Source: Basidiobolus meristosporus CBS 931.73 (Eukaryota > Basidiobolomycota > Basidiobolomycetes > Basidiobolales > Basidiobolaceae). Taken from it: a DNA stretch of 64,000 nucleotides. The stretch is from the NCBI GenBank assembly GCA_002104905.1, contig MCFE01000325.1, forward strand, positions 1 through 64,000, written 5' to 3'. The position numbers were made by a program, and so were the translations under genes. The notes below the pieces were generated by a model, which saw only the letters and a list, made by a program, of their open reading frames with translations, was not told where the DNA came from and searched no databases. Positions 53,784 through 64,000 of the stretch are shown one piece after another (position 1 is the stretch's first letter; each line of letters opens with the position of its first letter).

Positions 53784-54734
53784 TTAGGCTAATTGAGGGA
53801 CATAGAGTACGTCAGTCAGTTTTGCTGTTGTAGCCCCTGAGATATCACTCACATTTAGTAGTATAGACCCACTGGCAGTAGCTTCCAATGCAGAGTTGTC
53901 TCCCAGATAAACCTTTCTTACAGGAATAGTCTTCAAGTTGCTGAACCACTCCTTTATACCACAAATGTGCTGTGATGCTCCAGAGTCAATATACCATTCA
54001 TTACTTTGGTTACTTGCACTCTCTTGTACAGTTACAAATAACTGTTCATCAGTATTTATATGGTTTGCTTGCTCCAGCTTCTGTTTTTTGTCTGCTTGTC
54101 TCTTCTTGCATTCTCTTGCCCAGTGTCCTGGCTTCTTACAGTAGTTGCAGCAACCAGATTTTCTTTGGTTTTGTTGCTCTCCCTTCTTTTCTGTGTGCCT
54201 CTTTGAGCTGAATAGAGCATTGTCTTCAATTTTCTCTGCTTGAACATTACGTCTGAGTTCTTCACAAAGAGGTCTTTCTTTAACATAGTACAAAGTTGAA
54301 TTGTCTTCTCTGCTTTCAAAAGAAAGTTTGAGTGGCTCATACTCTTGTGGTAGGCTGCAAGGCAGACAGAGTATCTTTTCTTCATCATCTACACCAGAAT
54401 TACTACTGTAAAGTTTTTCTGCAAGTGTCTCCGTTCTGGTAATGCATTGTAGCATGTCATCATCTGGCTTCTTCCTCATGTTGAAGAATTTTTGTTTTTG
54501 ATAAAGCTTGCTTGATGCTGATTTTGCTCTAAAGATCTTCTCTAAGGATTCCCACGCTTCTTTGGCAGTACTTGAAGCATGAATTTGTTCAATGAAGGAA
54601 TCTTGCACATAGATAGATATAGCATTAAAGGCCTTTCTCTCCTTCTCTTGAAACTTCTTCACATCTTCTGCTGTGGAACTTATCAAGATATAGTCATAAT
54701 AGTCAAACTGTTGTTTATTCCTAAAGTGGATCAT
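53784..54734 (-). CDS. gag polyprotein part of copia F (open frame)
   Basis: A 316-codon open frame, the longest intact coding part in the repeat compartment after D's pol. It shows the gag core (ERKAFNAISIYVQDSFIEQI, EAWESLEKIFRA, KLYQKQKFFNMRKKPDDDM), a perfect CCHC zinc knuckle CNYCKKPGHWARECKK and an intact aspartic protease site EWYIDSGASQHICG. The usual first ~50 gag residues are missing upstream, and the frame ends at a stop after DVLYVPQLA, before integrase. It forms the capsid of the retrotransposon particle in intact relatives. Confidence 0.8.
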   Translation of the reverse strand: MIHFRNKQQFDYYDYILISSTAEDVKKFQEKERKAFNAISIYVQDSFIEQIHASSTAKEAWESLEKIFRAKSASSKLYQKQKFFNMRKKPDDDMLQCITRTETLAEKLYSSNSGVDDEEKILCLPCSLPQEYEPLKLSFESREDNSTLYYVKERPLCEELRRNVQAEKIEDNALFSSKRHTEKKGEQQNQRKSGCCNYCKKPGHWARECKKRQADKKQKLEQANHINTDEQLFVTVQESASNQSNEWYIDSGASQHICGIKEWFSNLKTIPVRKVYLGDNSALEATASGSILLNVSDISGATTAKLTDVLYVPQLA

Positions 54735-55038
54735 TATTAATAACTTTGTAGAAGTAATACTGTTGTAACACTAAGAAAGGGGAGATTCTCAACATTCAGC
54801 AGCATTCTGTAACAGTTTCAGGGTTAGTACATAATGTTTGGTAAAAAGCGTTAATTTAATCTTCACTATAGGGGAATAATTATATGATCATAGATGTAAA
54901 GAAACTGGCAAGGTTGGGGCTGAAAGCAAGTTATACAGTGACCAAAGCTATTCTAGAGTAGTTAAGTAAATTTTTAGCTGCTGAATGATACCAAATAGCC
55001 CAATATTTCAACACTTCTCACATAACAGAACCACATTT

Positions 55039-55175
55039 GCCTCTTTCTTGTGCCATCATCTTCATCTTGACATTCCACACCTTGTCATTAGGTCCATCAA
55101 AATTTATGCAGTGGAAAAGCTCCAATACTAGCAACAGTAGACATTGCAGGGAATGACAGCTTTGGGCTCCTAACC
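55039..55175 (-). pseudogene. 5' leader and gag start of copia E
   Basis: On the minus strand GGTTAGGAGCCCAAAGCTG follows the LTR, as in element D, then ATGTCTACTGTTGC (gag start, with early stops) up to CAAGAAAGAGGC, where homology to D ends at about 55,039. It is the piece of E left on the far side of family F. Confidence 0.75.
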
Positions 55176-55519
55176 TGTTTTACAAGTCTTGGGCTTAATG
55201 GAAGTGATTATGAAAACAAGTAGACTTGTGTGGCTTTCACTAAATCATTTGTCTAATGTGAAAGTAGTAGCAATAGTTTACATGGTTTTGAAGTAAAATG
55301 CACATAAAATAGGTTTAGGAAGGTCCCAAGCACATGTGTGCAAAGTTTGGGGCTGTCTGGACAACTATGGGAACTTCATGTTCAGGGTACCTGATTTCCT
55401 GGTGAAAATATTCCAAGTCCCAAAAAGTAATTTGTTCAGTATTCTCTAGGATTTGAAGGTAATCATCTAAGTCACTAAGTTAGGTGAGTATTTAGGTGGA
55501 ATTACATATTTTTACAACA
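55176..55519 (-). repeat. 5' LTR of copia E
   Basis: A 344-bp LTR in reverse orientation, from TGTTTTACAAGTCTTGG (degraded start) to TTTTTACAACA, alignable by eye to the other family LTRs. Confidence 0.8.
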
Positions 55520-56530
55520 TATAGCCTTTTTTTTACACTCCTTACTTCCTGACTCAACTGTTCTTCTTACTTTTTGGAGATGTGAGTAAGGGTTGAGGAC
55601 TTAGATTCAATTAGTAAATCTGATAGAGTATAACTATATCATTTTACTTGACTCTAGTGGAGTAGTGCATAATGTGCAAAGCCATTAAATCAAAGTAAGG
55701 TGGAGGCAAAAGTATTGCAAAAAGTGAGGTGGGTTTTATATCAAACTTCATTTCAAGAATCAGGCTATAGTATGAATAGAGCTCAGAGATAAGTGGAAGC
55801 AAAGCACTAAGATAAGGTGTAAAGCCATAATGCCATTTCTGCAAAGCCAGCGTATCCTGCACAAGGCAAGTGCTTAGGTTTAATTGCATTTCACATGGCA
55901 GGAAGCTTCTAGAGAACAAGCTACTTACAAAGCTAAAATAGCAACTCTCCCAAATAGCCTGACATGAGCATTTTTGGGCCTTGTATCAGCCCTACTCTAA
56001 GAAAAAAAATTAAGAAAAGGCCAGCAAAGTACCATCATAATATCAGCTGAATTCCAAGTTCCCTGAAATTGACCGCTCTCAGTATCTCTGTTATCAGCTG
56101 ACAGGCAGGCAAGAAAACCAATTCTTCAGGGGGATATTAGGCAAACTAGCATCCATACCAAATTTGGTAATTAGCTGCCCATTACTCCCATCAAAAATTA
56201 CATTTAGAATCTTGAACCAAAAACACCAGCGGAATGCCAGCTGAAATTCAGATGAATTCCAAGTTTGAGATTTTTCATAGGGGCTAGAGTTTATAACTCC
56301 ATGCTTGACCTTAAATTCAAGAATATAGGAGGCTTTGCAATGAGGAATTAGCAAAATTAAGCACTTTTAAGTAGGAAAAAGAAAATACTTGACTAGACAA
56401 TGATATCCACCAAAGAGAGTGCTTGAGAATCTGTTAAGCCAACAGCAACCATTATTGCAGTTACTGCATTAGGGAGACAATATCAGACAGGTAAATCAGA
56501 CACTTGATATCTTATGAACACAAGTTGGTT
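55520..56530. other. Unassigned CpG-poor DNA
   Basis: About 1 kb between copia E and the next tnp2-family copy. Minus frames of 91 and 86 codons (55,919-55,644; 56,354-56,094) resemble nothing I know. Probably old transposon sequence. Confidence 0.4.
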
Positions 56531-59309
56531 GTGTAGGTGGATCCAATGCAGTGCAGCCATTGGGATCCTGCAAGGAGGCTGTCATAATGTCAGCAGCTTG
56601 GAGTTATTGCCCCTCTACACAACCTTATGACAGGATCAAGATGTTGCTTTGCTGAATTCACTGCCAAATAAAGTTAAAAGCTTGACAAACTTTGAGCAGT
56701 CTTTTGACAAGAACTGCATGGCATTCTGATGGTATTAATACTCTGTACATTTATTTGAGCTATCTAACCAGCCAATACATTTGGTTGCCACTTACAGCAA
56801 GAAGCTAAATAGTGTTTTGACAGCCACATTGTGGACCTCTGCTGGAATTGCAACAGTAATATAGTGGCTTGTAGCTAGCTCTGTATAATGCCACTGTGCA
56901 AGCTAACTAAATGGTACTTGCTTTTCTACCCCACTTGTGCTATTCTTATATTCCACAGTAAAATACCCTTCTTTATTTGATTACCTACTACTACCTTTGG
57001 CATTCCATATATAGCTCAAATGAAACAAACTACAGCTTCCTGCTTACTAACCTTTACATATGTGCACACCCACTGCAATTAACATACATCAATCACCACA
57101 AATTTACAGCTTTTCAGTGTAATACCTGTAAAGCTGCCATATACCTTGTATTGCTGGTAACATATACATCTTGCAAATGTATGCATGCTTACCACCACTT
57201 TGCCATGAACACTTCCTGAATATCCCTAAGGAGTTTTTTGCTATTTAGCCTATGTATTTCTTGTCCCTGCTGGATTCTAGTCCCCCTTTAAGGTGCAATC
57301 TTGCTCTTATTTGTGTGAATTTTGTATTGAATGGCCAAGAAATTGGCTTGTGACCAAGAAAAACATGGCATACTTTGGTAAGTTGTCTTGATAATAGTTA
57401 GTTGCTTATTGTGTCCAACTATGCATTACTTAACTGATTATCCACACATTGGGGCTGTTAGCTTCTTAATGCCAAAGGCATTGGTGGCTCCATGTGCACA
57501 TCTGTCCTCAATATTTTCCAACTTTTCCTGGCTGTCCTCCATGTGCCAACTCATCACATCCATCACAGACTTGAATGTAATATTCTTGATGAGATTGTGA
57601 TATGGTAATATCTGTGACTTGGCTTGTCTTTCTATCATCTCACACATCCACTGCATATAGTACTCTCAAAAGGTGAACAAAAGCCCAATATTCTGCTCAC
57701 ACCAAGCAAGATGAGTAGTGAGTAGTTACAGTAGCAACAGTGATCTACATATTTAGCTTCATACTTGTAATACAGCCACTTAAATTTCATTACAAACTCC
57801 TTGCATAATGGCTGCAGATATGCAAAGTTGGCCTAGGTAATCTACTTCTGGATAAATTTTCCTAGAATGTCAACTGATGACTCCCAATTCATCCAATGTA
57901 CACTTGGTAGGAGTGGCTTCAGAAGGCCAGTTGAATAAATATATATCCAGTTCAGGTTGATAAGACTGGGTGGCCAGCAGGATTTGCAAGTGGAATACTT
58001 GTTTAATGAGAATCCATGAAGTGCTAAGGCAAATGCATGGTCATACCCACCTTCAAAGTAGTCCTTGCATCTTTGATTTTTGTGATACTTACTGTTGAAT
58101 TTATTGGATATGTTTGCACTTGATTGGTTCCAAGTGTGGAACTTAATAGCTTCATAATATTTGTTGAGCTGTCTGAGCTTCTTTAGATGGGGTATTACTG
58201 GAATATATCTGGAGTGTGCGTAATGTTTTCAACCTTTGGTGGCAGATTTCTGAAAAGTTGGACACCTTGCAATATTGGCCTTTTCTGATGTGAATGCCAT
58301 ACCCCTGTTAATGCATGCTGGTATCCGGACAGTCTCTGGGCCATATGTTCCCAGCTGCATCATGGCTCTTCATTTGTATCATGTACATGGTAAGCTGTAT
58401 CCTGGAATGGTTTGGAAAGAAGTAGTAGTAGATCTTCAAAGCCCCCATTGCTGATATTTGTAGAAAACACTACTCCTCAAGCCACAACATCACATTATGG
58501 ACCAGTAGATGGATTACTAGGCTTACTTGGCTCCATAGAGTTTCCTCAGCATCTCTTTCTATGGGTGTTGTCTTATTCCTATTGGGGTTTTGGTGGGCTC
58601 ATGCAGGGTACTACTGTTAGGAGAGATAGGCTCACAATCCATCAGTGAGCCATCTTCTTCAGAGCAATCACTCTGTGTGCCATATTCACAAGGCTGTGGT
58701 GAGCTTAAAGGTGTCACAAACTCAGTTGACTCAGTTTGCGCAAGGTGACAAGTACAGCTAGGTGCTATTATAGTAGCATCAAGTGGCCTGCAAGATATTG
58801 TTGGCACAGTAGTGACTGATGAATGGTTAAATAATGACTTGTGTGGCAAAACACTCTCCATCATCCTTGTAATACTTCCTATGCTGTTTGCATGCATCAT
58901 GGCTGAGTGACTTGCTACAATAGCTACTAGGTCTTTTTTCTCTTCTCTTATGGTACTGAATGATAGAAGTGTTCATCATGCAGCAAACAGTCTGACACTC
59001 ACTAATGTACCACTATCATACCACTTTGATGCCAGCAATCATGCATATTCAAGACAGTCATGTATTTGAGATATTGTCCTACATGAATGTATGATTCAAT
59101 GATGACCTGCCATTGTAAGCACTATAAATAAAGTTATGGCACCACTTACACACATATATTTAACAATATTTCCCCTTTGGCTTGACTCACTTCCATATAT
59201 ATGCTGGCAAAAAAAAGCAAAGTTGTCTGGTTCCCAACCAAACCTTACTGTTGATAGCAGCCAAAGAGCAGTTGGACAACAGCTTGCCCAACAAATGATA
59301 ATCTGGTCC
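56531..59309 (-). mobile_element. tnp2-family DNA transposon, copy B, broken
   Basis: The transposase relic runs on the minus strand from about 58,900: CTCHLAQTESTEFVTPLSSP, GTQSDCSEEDGSLMDCEPIS, then further parts with stops (the region equivalent to LIPACVNS near 58,320), down to the shared GGATCCAATGCAGTGCAGCC motif at 56,535. Upstream, on the plus strand, the head-to-head accessory gene begins near 59,200 (KQSCLVPNQTLLL) and breaks off at about 59,300, where copy C starts. Confidence 0.55.
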
Positions 59310-62300
59310 CATGGGTGGATTCAATCCAGATCAGCTGTTAGGATCCCATCAAGAGACTATTATAATACTGGCAACTTGAAATTAATGACCCTCTACACAA
59401 TTTAGGCCTACAGCTAGTTCTGTATAATGCCGCTGTACAAATTTACCAAATGGTATTTCCTTTTTACCTCCCCTTAGGCAATGCTACATGCATCTGGGGA
59501 ATCACCCCACTTTATTTGTCCACCAATTACTACTTTGGGTATTTCATGTGTAGTTTAAAGCAGAAAATACTATGACCTCCTGCTGATTAACCTTTGTAAC
59601 GTGTGCACCAGCCACCATTGACCTATTTCTATCACCTCAGCTTTATGGCTTTTCAGTGTGATACTTGCAAAGCTCCATATACCTTTGATTGCTGGTGGTA
59701 TATACACCTTGCAAAAGTATACTTAGTTGCCACCACTTTTGCCATGAATACCTCCTGAATATCCAAAAAGAGCATTTTGGTATTTAGCTAATATGCTCCT
59801 TCTCCCTGCTTGCTGCTAAGCTTCTTAATGGCAAGGGCACAAGTGATGCTATGTGCAAACTTGTCCTCAGTATCTTACACCACTTCCTGACTATCCTTCA
59901 TGTGCCAACCCATTACATCAATGACTGATTAGAAGGTAAGATTCTTGATGAGATTGAGATCCAGTAGTACTTGCAACTTGACATGTCTCCCTATCTCCCC
60001 TCACATCTGCTTCATAGGAAACTACCAAAATCTGTAGCAAGGCCCAATGTTCTCCACACACCAAGCAAGATGTAGTAGAGAATGGATACAGCAGCAGCAT
60101 AGAGCTACGCATTCAGCTTTATATTTGTAGTATACCTGCTAATATCCTAGCACAAACTCCTTGCACAAAAGCTATTGATGTGTTGGGTTGGCATTGGCAC
60201 TCTGCTTCTGGAAGAATATTCCTAAAATGTCCGCATATGACTCCCAAAAATTCCAATGTTCTCTTAGTAGAAATGGCTACAGAAGGCCACTTGAATAAAT
60301 ATATATCCAGCTCATTCAGTCCTTGCACTTGTATTGTCCTATATGAGTATGAATGTTGATCAGAGCCTGTGAGATGTGCCTGAGGTAGCAGATAATCTGT
60401 AGCATCTTGCCAATTCTTTCAAATCTTTCTGGTATCTTAAAGGGCTCATTGGCTTGAATTCCCCATTTACAACTTGGTCATCAGTAATGGGATATTGTTG
60501 AAGAGCAAATGCATTGCCCCATTGGTAAGCTTATACTCCATCAGATACCCTCTATCTGAAGTATTTCCAGTTTCCAATTCAATCCATATTCTGGCCTACG
60601 GCTTGTAGCTTACCAACTTTGCTGCAATTCCATGCTGACTTCTAAGCTGCGCACAAGCAATTCTGCATGCATTTACACAGTATGGGCTGGTTGCATTAAC
60701 TTGTACCTCAACTCTGGGAACCAAAGAGATTTTGAATGAGTTTTTGCTTCTAATGATTAATGTAATGCATGTCATACTAGTGAAGCTACATGGCATCCAA
60801 GTGCAATATACACAGGACTCATTAAGGTAACAACTTCAAAGTATCAGACAGAGGGTAAGTAAATACCCTAAGGAATTACAATGTGAGGTTCAAGAGGAAA
60901 AATACAGATTGCAAGCAACTGCATCTAGATTGCGACAGCACACCTTGCTGGATTCCTCACCATCCCCTCCACATGTTGGTCCAATCTATGCCAACGCCCT
61001 TCACAAGAGTGCCTTGGATTAAGTCAACCTGCATTTGATCAATACGCATGCTTCAAAAAAAAGATACCAAAACTCACCAGGCTGCTCATTTAGCCACAGG
61101 TCCATTGGAGCAGGCCAAGTTGCATCAGCATGGAACATCACATCAAACACAGCTAGGTGCGGTGCTTCATAGCTTTGCAATACTTGTTGGACTGCCAAAG
61201 CTTCAGTAGATAGGGTATTAATGGGATACATCTAGAGTGAGAATGATATTTTCCTCCATTGGTGGTGGATTTCTGACTAGTTGGACACCTTACAATGGTG
61301 GCATTTTTTGATGTGAATGCCAGGGAGCTGTTAATGCATGCTGGTATCAGGACAGTCTCTGGGTTGTATGTTGCCAGCCACATGACTGTTGTCCATTTAT
61401 TCCATGTATTTGGCAAGTAGCATCCTGGTTGATTTTGGCAAGAAGTGGTAGTAAATCTTCTTCAAAGCTATCACTCTGTGTGCCATATTCAAAAGGCTGG
61501 GGTGAGCCTAAAGGTGTCACAAACTCACCTGACTCAGTTTGTGCAAGGTGACAGGTACAGCCAGGTGTGGTTTTAGAAGTATCAGCTGGCTGATAAGATA
61601 TTATTGGAATAGTAGTGACTGATGACTAGTCAAATGTGACATATGTAGCAAAACACTGGCCATGATCCTTGCAATACTTCCTATGCTGTCTCTTATGGCA
61701 TTGTATCAAAGTAGTCTTGTCCATTAGGTTAACAGTTTGACACTCAGCAATGCAACACTATTATATCATTTTTTGGTCAAATCTCATGTGGATTTAGGAT
61801 AGTCTTGTATTTGAGACATGGCACCTAGATGAATGTCGGATTCAGTGATGACCTGCCATAGCAAGCATTATACACAAAGCTGTGGCATCACCTACACATG
61901 TATGTGTAACATCATCTCCCCTTTGGTCTGACTTACTTCCATATAGATGCAGCCACAAATTAAAGCAAAGTTGTCTGATTCCAACCAAGCCCCAGTTCAA
62001 GCTATAGCAGAAAAGTGGCCAGAAAACTGCTTGCTCTGATATTCAGTGAAACAAGCAGAGCTGCATTCAAAAGGACTATGTTGAGAGTGTGCCCACTGAA
62101 GGTAATAATGCAACTTCTGAGAATCTCAGTAGCCAATGTCACTGCCAAGAATTAAGCCATTTCCTGAGGTAACAGAGGAGAAACAGCATTCAGTCTATGT
62201 AGCTCATCAACAGTGCTAAAAGGTAAAGCTTACAGAAAAACCTATCATATCAAAGGAGCAAGAGACTGCAGCATTCACACTCAAGCCCAATAATTACAAG

Positions 62301-62760
62301 ATAATGAGGATCAATGAAGCTTCTGAGTGCACTGATGAGCAGTGGGCTAATATTCAACAGGCTTTCATAAATGTAATATGGCATCACCTCAAGGCCTGTA
62401 CACCATGGGACTATTACAAGCTCAAGGCCAAGCAGAAAGAGCTTGACCTGGTCCAAGAGCATTATCCTGGATTTAAATAAGCAAAAGATTTTGGGTCTGC
62501 ATCAGGGTACTAAGAAAGCATCTCCAGAGTAGCTGACACTATTGAAGGCAGAAGAAAAAGGGTGCCTTGGTTAAAACAAGAAAATTTCCTCAGAGCCTGT
62601 CATAAGCAGGGCTGAAAGCTCCAAAAAGCAGCATAGAAATATTATGTAATCAGAATAGTTTCTGAAAGGGATAAGTAGGCAAAATCAGATGCTATAGAGC
62701 AGCATTTATTGAGCAGAAAATTTAGCTAATACAGAAAGCACTCAGTGCAAGGAGCAGTAA
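59310..62760 (-). mobile_element. tnp2-family DNA transposon, copy C, broken
   Basis: Starts with the shared motif (GTGGATTCAATCCAGATCAG, 59,315). The minus strand carries transposase pieces (about 61,600-60,500): the Cys/His cluster near 61,560-61,540, LATYNPETVLIPACINSSLAF and KYHSHSRCIPLIPYLLKL (61,416-61,153), VNATSPYCVNACRIACAQL and HGIAAKLVSYK (60,796-60,596). The plus strand carries the accessory gene (about 61,970-62,700), with NNYKIMRINEASECTDEQWA, IWHHLKACTPWDYYKLKAK and RVADTIEGRRKRVPWLKQ, broken by stops. The layout matches copy A in mirror image. Confidence 0.55.
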
Positions 62761-62779
62761 ATTCAGCTTCAGAGGGTGT

Positions 62780-63300
62780 TAAGCAGGTAGAGCTGTTGTT
62801 GGGCAACTATTCTTGATGTACACTCCAGTAGCAAAAAATTCTGCAACAAACATATGGGCTATTGCCTTGTCATATTGTATATATCTTCCCACCAATACTA
62901 TTATTCTATTTGCATATTTGGCTACTCCATTTTGCTAAAGAGTATTTAAAACAGTGTCCTCTTTAAGTATACAAGTAATTGGGCTGTACTTTGCAAGCTG
63001 CTTACAACAGTGCTGTACTTCATTGTCACTTGAAATGCAAATTTTAGTCCCTGAGTAGTTACAGCAAGTTGTCCTGTGGCTTCTTTCTGATGTTGACAAA
63101 CTTACTTTTTAAACAAGCTTACTTGATTCTGACGTTACTCTGAGGATCTTCTCTAGGGATTTGCATGCTGCTGTGGCAGAATTAGAAGCATGAGCTTTCC
63201 AATGATAGAATATTCACATTGATACATATATTTTCCAAGGCTTTCCTCTTCTTTTCTTAAAACCTGTCAGCTCCTTCTGATATTACTGCCAAAAAGACAG
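62780..63300 (-). pseudogene. Copia F-type fragments (integrase and gag)
   Basis: Minus-strand DNA resembling element F: the integrase segment around 62,800-62,930 (parallel to F at 53,270-53,400) followed by gag segments at 63,080-63,260 (parallel to F at 54,470-54,650). Too decayed to translate far. Confidence 0.5.
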
Positions 63301-63386
63301 GGAATGAGGCTCTGGAGAAATTCAGGCACTTTGGGAACATGGCAAAAACACAAAATTGGTTTAAGTTGAAGGTGATGACATTACAA
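63300..63386 (+). pseudogene. Copia D/E-type gag start fragment
   Basis: A short plus-strand stretch reading EALEKFRHFGNMAKTQNWFK then LKVMTLQ, corresponding to the gag N-terminus of element D (KLDGFNNQVWKVKLKMLLQ). It abuts the LTR at 63,387. Confidence 0.45.
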
Positions 63387-63734
63387 TGTTGTATAAAAAC
63401 TTGTAATTCAACCTATATACTTACCTAGCTGAGTCACATAGATCATGACCTTAAAATCCCAGAGAACACTAATCAGGTTACTTGTCAGGACTGATTTAGA
63501 ATGCTCTCATCAAAACATCAGGCACCCAGAAAACAAGACCTACTAATGTATGCAAACAGCCCCAAGCTTGGCACACTTGCTCTTGGGACCTTCCTAAACA
63601 TACTCTGTGTGTTTGTTATGCTATGATCATATAAAGTACATATACTACTTTGTATTCAATAAGTTATTAAATGAAAACCACTTCATCTACTTGTTCTCCC
63701 AGATGCCTCCAATATCTTTAAGACTCCTCCAACA
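63387..63734 (+). repeat. Copia LTR, solo or orphan
   Basis: A 348-bp LTR of the D/E family (TGTTGTATAAAAACTTG to TCCAACA), more diverged than the others. A gag fragment lies before it and an integrase fragment after it, so it is not in the position of a normal 5' or 3' LTR. The flanking 5-mers (TACAA, CAATG) do not match. Confidence 0.75.
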
Positions 63735-64000
63735 CAATGGAGGGGAATGCTGCTCTAAGAAGCTCAAGATATACTACCCTATTGCTGGTATACCGCATCT
63801 AATCATTGTTCCCCATGCCTCACAGCCAAATGGAGTAGCAAGTTGTGCAAGCAGGACAATAGGAGAGAGGAGAAGTTCTGCACTATATGATAAAGGACTA
63901 CACCACTGTTCCTAGGAAAAATCTGTTACTGCCACAGTATACATCAAGAATAGATGCCCAATAACAGCACTACTTAACTTGGCCCCTTTTGAGGGAGGTA
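63735..64000 (+). pseudogene. Copia integrase fragment (F-like), running off the window
   Basis: Plus-strand integrase remains: a degenerate SQPNGVASCASRTIGERR (parallel to PQQNGVAERANRS), ALYDKGLHHC, then after a stop TVYIKNRCPITALL and APFEG, as in family F (TVYIKNRCPATALQESTPFEA). Cut by the window edge. Confidence 0.6.

Larger units (their letters stand above)
50916..54734 (-). mobile_element. Copia family F, truncated, inserted in copia E
   Basis: A second copia family. Minus-strand order: gag (54,734-53,784), integrase end (53,367-53,062: WGESVATTVYIKNRCP, STPFEAYKGKKPDLWHLRIFG), RT (52,600-52,430 VAKGYSQIQGIDFKDIFA and MDVKTAFLNGDLQ; then 51,839-51,591 IYMEQPEGF and LRKLLYGLKQAS) and RNase H (51,267-50,920: DFPYQSMVSSLMYLVV, GYSDS, WGRDLIDR), ending inside RNase H at about 50,916. 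No LTR is attached to either end. Between 54,735 and 55,038 I could not assign the sequence. RT is interrupted by the hairpin element. Confidence 0.75.
41647..55519 (-). mobile_element. Ty1/copia retrotransposon E, split by nested insertions
   Basis: A minus-strand copia element whose 3' LTR is at 41,647-41,996 and 5' LTR at 55,176-55,519. Its pol gene is interrupted at 42,387/47,774 by element D and its gag region at about 50,915/55,038 by copia family F. Reading across D restores RNase H exactly (HNQNYGPDHIA into AVKWTFRYLKGTADIC). The flanks of E (TATGC left, TATAG right) do not form a convincing target duplication. Order inferred from nesting. Confidence 0.8.

Noticed and set aside
54773-55013. 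Possible 240-bp solo LTR (TGTTGTAACA...TTTCAACA)
   Set aside because: The ends look LTR-like but flanking 5-mers do not match and the body resembles no other LTR in the window.
63387-63734. Target-site duplication around the last LTR
   Set aside because: TACAA and CAATG do not match; overlap with the LTR's own TG makes any shifted match arbitrary.

Overview
The window is nuclear DNA of a fungus. Evidence: compact genes with many short GT-AG introns (mostly 48-82 nt, several with CTAAC/CTAAT-like branch points), and fungal-type proteins: a fused PabA-PabB aminodeoxychorismate synthase, eRF3/Sup35 with a PAM2 motif, a tail-anchored protoglobin, an SETD6/Rkm4-type methyltransferase, a DH-PH RhoGEF and an acyl-CoA oxidase. 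I cannot fix the phylum; Ty1/copia-rich, CpG-depleted repeats beside short-intron genes would suit an early-diverging lineage, but that is inference. I saw no rRNA, tRNA, CRISPR array or prokaryotic operon.

Positions 1-10,270: a head-to-tail tandem array, all on the minus strand, of a protoglobin gene and a concentrative nucleoside transporter (CNT) gene. There are two complete pairs plus the 5' end of a further protoglobin cut by the left edge. Coding parts are almost identical between copies while most spacers are not.

Positions 11,502-17,213: two divergently transcribed ABCA-type half-transporters sharing a 272-bp spacer. The minus one has a degenerate ABC signature (YSVGM); the plus one is consensus (YSGGN).

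Positions 17,504-37,266: housekeeping genes. Aminodeoxychorismate synthase (-), divergent from nibrin/NBS1 (+); eRF3 (+); a Yippee-like protein (-); a RhoGEF (-); acyl-CoA oxidase (-); a zinc-finger/G-patch protein (-); and an SET-domain lysine methyltransferase (+). Exon structures were deduced by hand from splice signals, phase and family conservation. Most close exactly in phase; three junctions need unusually short introns or carry small indels.

Positions about 37,400-64,000: a repeat compartment, poor in CG dinucleotides and without an intact host gene that I can recognise. It holds decayed copies of a tnp2 (CACTA-like) DNA transposon family with a head-to-head accessory gene, and a nest of Ty1/copia elements. 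The nest can be ordered in time: a minus-strand copia E (41,647-55,519) was split by a plus-strand copia D (42,388-47,773, target duplication GCAAT); D's 5' LTR was then hit by a foreign solo LTR (42,626-43,322, duplication CCAAG). E is also interrupted by a second copia family F, which itself carries a 734-bp near-palindromic hairpin element (51,693-52,426).
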